Shown here: positions 6,553 to 10,865 of the stretch, in pieces
Numbering within the stretch: the stretch's first letter is position 1
Layout of the letters: the number at the start of each line of letters is the position of its first letter
Source: Acholeplasmatales bacterium
GTDB taxonomy: Bacteria; Bacillota_I; Bacilli_A; Izemoplasmatales; Hujiaoplasmataceae
Direction: 5' to 3'
Length of the DNA stretch: 10,865 nucleotides
NCBI GenBank assembly: GCA_003477305.1
Contig: DMTN01000051.1
Location: 50,174-61,038 of the forward strand
Program-made: the position numbers and the translations under genes
The notes under the pieces: generated by a model
The model's database searches: none
Seen by the model: the letters and a program-made list of their open reading frames with translations, nothing else
Told to the model about the DNA's origin: nothing

Positions 6553-9500
6553 TTACGGTGTTTGGGAATCGATGAACGCGACGGCGTCGAGCGCGCCGGC
6601 CTTGGTGAAGAAGAGCGCCGGGTTGCTTTCCATGTAGTCCGCGTTGTCGATCGTGTAGAACGGGCCCATCGGGAAGTTGTTCGCGTTGATCAGGGCGATC
6701 GCGGTCTCGATGTCGTCGGTCAGCATGTTGCGGACGATCATCGAATCGAAGACGGTGCCGCGCTGGTCGACCGTGAGCGAGAGGATTGCGGTGACGCTGA
6801 AGTCGGCGCTGGTGAAGTCGGATTCGCCGATCGTGTTGACGGCGACGATGAAGTACGCGATTTCGGTGGCCTTCGTGAGTCCGGCGACGCCGTAGAGCGC
6901 GACTTCCTTCGCGAGGTCCGGCGTATCGGCGGCGACGCTGCCCTGAAGCATGGTGTGCAAGGTGACGTGGAGCGATCCGGATTCCTGGATGTCCATCATC
7001 GTCGCATAATCGAAGGTGCTGGTGGCGGTGCCGCTCATCGAGGATCCGAAGGACGTGAAGCCGAGTTGGTCGAGGCCGTCGAGGAGTTCGAGGAGTTCCG
7101 CTTCTTCGATCTGTTCGTAGCCGACCGTACCGACGGTGATGTCCTGACGGAAGACGGTCGGGACCACGAGATCGGAGGATCCGGAGACCATCGTCGTTTC
7201 GTCTTTGGTCGGGGCCGCGAGCAGCGAATCGGAGATCGTCGCCTGCATCGAGGCGGAAGCGACGAGGATGTTGAAGTCGGCGCTGAAGATGTTGGCGATC
7301 GAGATGTCGAGGGCGCCGAAGTTGGTCAGACCCATTTCGTCGAGGGCGTCGAGCAGATTGCTGATTTCCACGGCGGTGATGAATTCGGTGCCGGAGACGG
7401 TCACGCGGATCGCCGCGTCGCCGTTTTCAACGTCCGTATCCGGGACCAGGAGGGCGCCGCCGGTGTCGTTCAGGAGCTGGTCAGAGATCGTCGCGTGCAT
7501 GATCGAGGAGAGCAGGATCGTCGCCTTCTGGGCGAAGAACAGGTTGGAGGAAATGCCGCCGCCGAAGCTGTCGAGGTCGTCGAATCCCATTGCGCCGAGC
7601 GCGGTGAAGAGGGCTTCGAGTTCGTCTCTGTCGACGAAGGCGATGCCGTCGACGGTTCTGCGGATCTTGTTCAAATCGGCGACGCCGTCGATCGTGTAGG
7701 ACGGAACCACGAGCGCGTCGTCGATGCCGCCGTCGTCCAACGCGAGGACTTCGGCGGAAATCGTCGCCTGCATCGTCGCCGAGGCGAGGATCGTGGCGGT
7801 TTCGGTGAAGAATTTCGAGGTGTCGATCGCGGCGACGATCGAGAGGTCGCCGTAGCCCATCGCGATCAGGGCTTCGATCAGGTTCTTGAGTTCGCCTTTG
7901 GCGATGAAGTCCGTACCGGTGACGGCGAGGCGGACCGCATTGGCCGCGATCGCGCCGTCCTGGGTGTACGACGGGACGATCAGGATGCCATCGTCGTCAA
8001 GTCCGAGGACAGTCTGCGAGATCGTCGCATGCATCGTCGCGGAGGCGAAGAGCGTGTCCTGTTCGGCCGGATCGTTGACGTTGTTCAGATTGACGGAACC
8101 GCTGAAGTTCGCGTCGCCGGAGAGGCCGAGGACGCCGAGGGCGTCGAACAGATGGCCGATTTCCGTCTTGGTGATGTAGTCGGTTTCCAGACCGAGCGGA
8201 CCGGCGGAGAGTCGGACCACGACGTCGTTGACATCGGTGGTCGGGACCAGCATGGTGCTCGAACCGAGATTGAACATCTCCAAGGAGATCTTCGCCTGCA
8301 GGATTGCCGAAAGCAGGACCACGTCACGCTGTGCGGGGATGTAGAAGGCGGAGAGGTTGATGTCGCCGGTGAAGTCGGTCAGAACGTCGCCGGAGAACCC
8401 GAGGACTTCGAGACCCTCGAAGAGGTATCCGAGTTCCGCCTCGGTGATGTATTCCGTCTGTTTTGTCAGGACGCCGACCGTCTTGCGGACGTAAGTCGCG
8501 GCGAGGAGTTCGTCGAAGTCTTCGGTTCCATACGGGATGTCGAGCGTAACGACACCGAGACCAACGAGTTCGGTCGAAACCTTGGCGTGGATGATCGACG
8601 AATCGAGGACGGCGGCGCGGTCGACGGCGTCGAACAGCGCGGTCAGGTCGAATGCTCCGGTGAATCCGGCGCCGAGCACGTCGCCCGTGAAGCCGAGCAG
8701 TTCCATCGCTTCGAACAGATATCCGAGTTCATTTTCGACGATGTATTCGGTCGTGAATCCAAGTGCACCGACGGTTTCACGCACATCGGACGATCCGTCG
8801 GCGGCGGTGTAGGGAATGGCGAGCGTGGCGCCGAGTGCGACGAGTTCGGTGGAGATCTTGGCGTGGATGATGGCGGAGTCGAGGACGACGGGACGCTTGA
8901 CGTCGTCGAAGAGCGCCGTCAGATCGATGTCGCCGGTGAAATCGGTGAGCACATCGCCCGAGAAGCCGAGCAGTTCCATCGCTTCGAACATATAACCGAG
9001 TTCGATTTCGACGATGTACTCGGTCGTGAAACCGACCGCTCCAACGGTTTCGCGGACATCGGAGGACCCATCGGCGGCGGTGTAGGGAATGGCGAGCGTG
9101 ACGGCGCCGAGGCCGATCAGTTCGGTGGAAACCTTGGCGTGGATGATGGCGGAAGCGAGGACGTCGGCGCGGTCATCGGCGTCAAACATCGCGGTAAGGT
9201 CGAACGCTCCGGTGAATCCGACGCCGAGGACGTCGCCCGTGAAGCCGAGCAGTTCCATCGCCTCGAACAGGTATCCGAGTTCGTTTTCGACGATGTATTC
9301 GGTCGTGAATCCGACCGCTCCGACGGTTTCGCGCACATCGGATAATCCGTCGGCGGTGGTGTAAGGAATCGCAAGCGTGCCGGCGCCGAGCGCGACAAGT
9401 TCTTCGGAAATCTTGCCGTGGATGATCGCGGAAGCGAGCACGGTCGGACGCTTGACGTCGTCGAAGAGCGCCGTCAGGTCGATCTCGCCGGTGAAGTCGG

Positions 9501-10865
9501 TGAGCACGTCGCCGGAGAAGCCGAGCAGTTCCATCGCCTCGAACATGTTGCCGAGTTCAAGGGCGTCGATGTATTCGGTCTCTTCGCCGATTGCGCCGAC
9601 CGTCAGGCGGACGGCGGTCGCGCCGTCGGCCGCGGTATAGGGGATCGCGAGCGTGCCGGCGCCGAGGCCGACGAGTTCGGTCGAGATCTTGGCGTGGATG
9701 ATGGCGGAGGAAAGCACGGCCGGACGGGTGGCGCCGTCAAATAACGGCGTAAGGTCGAAGTCGCCGGTGAATCCGGCGCCGAGGATGTCGCCGTTGAATC
9801 CGAGCAGTTCCATCGCCTCGAAGAGGTTGGCGAGTTCGGTTTCGACGACGTATTCGGTCGTTTCGCCGGGGCCACCGACGGTTAGGCGGACGTCGGTCGC
9901 GCCGTCGGCGGCGACAAACGGGATTTCCAGGGTGGCGCCGAGGCCGATCAGTTCTTCGGAGATCTTGGCATGGATGATCGCCGAGGAGAGCACGGTGCTG
10001 CGCTGATAGGTGGGATCTTCATCGCTGAAGAGGGCGGACGCGTCGATCGTGCCGTCGAAGGTCTGTATGTCGCCTGAGAAGCCGAGCAACTGGAGCGCTT
10101 CGAACATGCGGGCGAGTTCGGCTGCCTCGACGTATTCGGTTTCGAAGCCGAGCGGACCGACGGTCAGGCGGATCGCGGTCACGCCGTTGGCGCCGACATA
10201 GGGAATCGCGAGCGTCGCGGCGGTGAGATTGATCAATTCCTGCGAGATGCGGGCATGCAGGGTGGCGGATGTAAGAATCGCCGTACGCGGCGCGTCTTCG
10301 AAGAGCGAGGTCATGCTGACATCGCCGGTGAAGCCCTGGATGTCGCCGGTGAAGCCGAGTTCTTTCAAGCCGATGAAGATCGCGGTGAGTTCGGCTTTCA
10401 GCACGTATTCGGTTTCTGTCTCAAGCACGCCGACCGTTCTACGGACTTCGGTCGTGCCATCTTGGGCGACGTACGGAATGTCGATGACGGCTTCGCCGAG
10501 GTTGAAGAGTTCTTCGGAGATGCGGGCCTGCAGGATCGTCGAGTCGAGCACGTCGTCGCGCAGCAAGTCATCAAAGAGGGCGTCAAGATTGATCGTGCCG
10601 TCGAAGTCCTCGATGTTTCCGTCGATGCCGAGGGTGCGCAGGGCGATGAACATCTGATGGATGTCGTTTGCCTTCACGTATTCGGTTTCAAAGCCGACGT
10701 CGCCGACGTTGATGCGGATCAGATCGGCCGGGGTCGAGCCGGTTTCGGCGTAGTACGGCACCGTGAGCGTGGCCGGATCGAAATTGACGAGCGTGTCGGA
10801 AATCATCGCGTGCATGATCGCGGAAGAGAGGATCACGCCGCGCTTCACGTCGTCGAAGAAGGCGG
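6553..10865 (-). CDS. Giant tandem-repeat surface protein, paralogue of the CvpA-like neighbour (N-terminus outside window)
   Basis: The frame stays open to the right edge and stops at TAA 6553-6555, giving about 1436 visible residues. The GTG at 10846-10848 is inside a repeat junction (AFFDDV-KRG, as in DDVKRP elsewhere) and is not a believable start. At least 15 repeats of 78-97 residues are seen, followed by a 65-residue cap. Units near the C-terminus pair with units of the neighbour: 8050-8316 with 3786-4052, 7264-7515 with 3261-3524, 6985-7263 with 2985-3260 and 6751-6984 with 2751-2984. Shared blocks include DLVVPT, TPDLAKEV and SMIVR. The cap also matches, for example in the D-Y-M-E-[SN]-N stretch. 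No Cys or Trp is visible in the translated part, and it is rich in Asp, Glu, Ala, Leu, Gly and Thr, as expected for an extracellular acidic repeat protein. By homology it probably begins with a CvpA-like membrane domain; that is a prediction. No catalytic motif, LPXTG or C-terminal membrane helix is seen. Function unknown. Confidence 0.9.
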   Translation of the reverse strand, partial: AFFDDVKRGVILSSAIMHAMISDTLVNFDPATLTVPYYAETGSTPADLIRINVGDVGFETEYVKANDIHQMFIALRTLGIDGNIEDFDGTINLDALFDDLLRDDVLDSTILQARISEELFNLGEAVIDIPYVAQDGTTEVRRTVGVLETETEYVLKAELTAIFIGLKELGFTGDIQGFTGDVSMTSLFEDAPRTAILTSATLHARISQELINLTAATLAIPYVGANGVTAIRLTVGPLGFETEYVEAAELARMFEALQLLGFSGDIQTFDGTIDASALFSDEDPTYQRSTVLSSAIIHAKISEELIGLGATLEIPFVAADGATDVRLTVGGPGETTEYVVETELANLFEAMELLGFNGDILGAGFTGDFDLTPLFDGATRPAVLSSAIIHAKISTELVGLGAGTLAIPYTAADGATAVRLTVGAIGEETEYIDALELGNMFEAMELLGFSGDVLTDFTGEIDLTALFDDVKRPTVLASAIIHGKISEELVALGAGTLAIPYTTADGLSDVRETVGAVGFTTEYIVENELGYLFEAMELLGFTGDVLGVGFTGAFDLTAMFDADDRADVLASAIIHAKVSTELIGLGAVTLAIPYTAADGSSDVRETVGAVGFTTEYIVEIELGYMFEAMELLGFSGDVLTDFTGDIDLTALFDDVKRPVVLDSAIIHAKISTELVALGATLAIPYTAADGSSDVRETVGALGFTTEYIVENELGYLFEAMELLGFTGDVLGAGFTGAFDLTALFDAVDRAAVLDSSIIHAKVSTELVGLGVVTLDIPYGTEDFDELLAATYVRKTVGVLTKQTEYITEAELGYLFEGLEVLGFSGDVLTDFTGDINLSAFYIPAQRDVVLLSAILQAKISLEMFNLGSSTMLVPTTDVNDVVVRLSAGPLGLETDYITKTEIGHLFDALGVLGLSGDANFSGSVNLNNVNDPAEQDTLFASATMHATISQTVLGLDDDGILIVPSYTQDGAIAANAVRLAVTGTDFIAKGELKNLIEALIAMGYGDLSIVAAIDTSKFFTETATILASATMQATISAEVLALDDGGIDDALVVPSYTIDGVADLNKIRRTVDGIAFVDRDELEALFTALGAMGFDDLDSFGGGISSNLFFAQKATILLSSIMHATISDQLLNDTGGALLVPDTDVENGDAAIRVTVSGTEFITAVEISNLLDALDEMGLTNFGALDISIANIFSADFNILVASASMQATISDSLLAAPTKDETTMVSGSSDLVVPTVFRQDITVGTVGYEQIEEAELLELLDGLDQLGFTSFGSSMSGTATSTFDYATMMDIQESGSLHVTLHTMLQGSVAADTPDLAKEVALYGVAGLTKATEIAYFIVAVNTIGESDFTSADFSVTAILSLTVDQRGTVFDSMIVRNMLTDDIETAIALINANNFPMGPFYTIDNADYMESNPALFFTKAGALDAVAFIDSQTP
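6751..10865 (-). repeat. Array of at least 15 ~90-residue protein repeats (large paralogue)
   Basis: Going downstream on the - strand, units lie at 10549-10830, 10276-10548, 9991-10275, 9715-9990, 9439-9714, 9160-9438, 8884-9159, 8608-8883, 8317-8607, 8050-8316, 7789-8049, 7516-7788, 7264-7515, 6985-7263 and 6751-6984. The end of a further unit lies at 10831-10865. The typical unit reads LxSAIIHAKISxELxxLGA, then LAIPYTAADG, VRxTVG, TEYI, ELGYLFEAMELLGF, SGDV and DFTGDIDLTALFDD. Unit 8317-8607 has an extra loop after the IPY turn, and 6985-7263 has the inserted DLVVPT segment. Units in the middle are very alike; the last five are diverged and match the neighbour gene. Confidence 0.92.
8317..9990 (-). 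repeat. Two-unit higher-order repeat (~552-555 bp period) inside the array
   Basis: Six consecutive units alternate between two types. Type A (9715-9990, 9160-9438, 8608-8883) ends in G-x-GFTG-x-FDLT; type B (9439-9714, 8884-9159, 8317-8607) ends in LTDFTG-[ED]-I-[DN]-L, with DDVKRP in the first two. Exact DNA matches one period apart support recent duplication: 32 bases at 8891-8922 and 9446-9477 (offset 555), and 29 bases at 8732-8760 and 9284-9312 (offset 552). Confidence 0.88.

Noticed and set aside
6381..6575. Small + strand frame in the gap between the two repeat genes
   Set aside because: It runs across the - strand promoter and terminator, starts at a TTG and ends inside the neighbouring gene's 3' end; no ribosome binding site or similarity is apparent.
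6562..9345. 927-codon open frame on the + strand opposite the larger repeat gene
   Set aside because: It has the same composition as the other antisense frame and follows the repeat period of the real gene. It is a by-product of biased codons, with no promoter or ribosome binding site seen for it.
10549..10640. EF-hand or dockerin calcium-binding loops in the repeats (DFDGTIN-type segments)
   Set aside because: Only some units have the D-x-D-G pattern, the first ligand position is not acidic, and most units read D-F-T-G; the loop pattern is incomplete.
10846..10848. GTG start for the larger repeat protein
   Set aside because: It falls within a repeat-junction sequence (DDV-KRG) that continues in frame to the edge, so it is an internal Val codon.
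6751..10865. CRISPR array or integron-like repeats
   Set aside because: The repeats are ~270-bp in-frame coding units without spacers, and the conservation is at protein level.

Overview
The window holds four protein-coding genes: one on the + strand and three on the - strand. The coding DNA is GC-rich, while the short gaps between genes are AT-rich and carry clear bacterial signals. These are strong AAGGAG-type ribosome binding sites, TATAAT -10 boxes and factor-independent terminators, and all visible stops are TAA. A lipobox lipoprotein with a long threonine-rich stalk, an N-terminally membrane-anchored surface protein and no outer-membrane features suggest a Gram-positive-type or wall-less (Bacillota/Mollicutes-related) bacterium. 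This assignment is an inference and is weak; no rRNA, tRNA or phylogenetic marker is present.

Layout. Positions 1-635 (+) are the C-terminal end of a secreted GLUG-repeat protein whose start lies off the left edge. A perfect 15-bp hairpin (671-708) separates it from the convergent gene 750-2459 (-), a 569-residue lipoprotein 5'-nucleotidase/cyclic phosphodiesterase of the UshA type on a Thr-rich stalk. Upstream of that, after a short promoter/terminator gap, 2583-6356 (-) encodes a 1257-residue protein. It has an N-terminal four-helix CvpA-like membrane domain followed by about ten copies of a roughly 80-93-residue repeat and a short C-terminal cap. A 196-base gap (6357-6552) holds that gene's promoter and the terminator of the next. 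From 6553 to the right edge (-) runs a paralogue, at least 1436 residues, made of at least 15 copies of the same repeat and the same C-terminal cap; its N-terminus lies outside the window.

How they fit together. Each complete - strand gene has its own -10 box, ribosome binding site and downstream hairpin, so they look like separate transcription units and not one operon. All four products are predicted to act at or outside the cell surface: a GLUG adhesin-like protein, a surface nucleotidase that would release nucleosides and phosphate, and two giant repeat proteins.

The main point of interest is the pair of giant tandem paralogues. Their repeat does not match any family I can name. It carries a recurring motif of the form L-x-S-A-x-[IM]-[HQ]-A-x-[IV]-S, and in the larger paralogue part of the array has been homogenised into an alternating two-unit, ~552-555-bp higher-order repeat. 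Function is unknown; a size-variable surface stalk or adhesin anchored by a CvpA-type membrane domain is the simplest reading.
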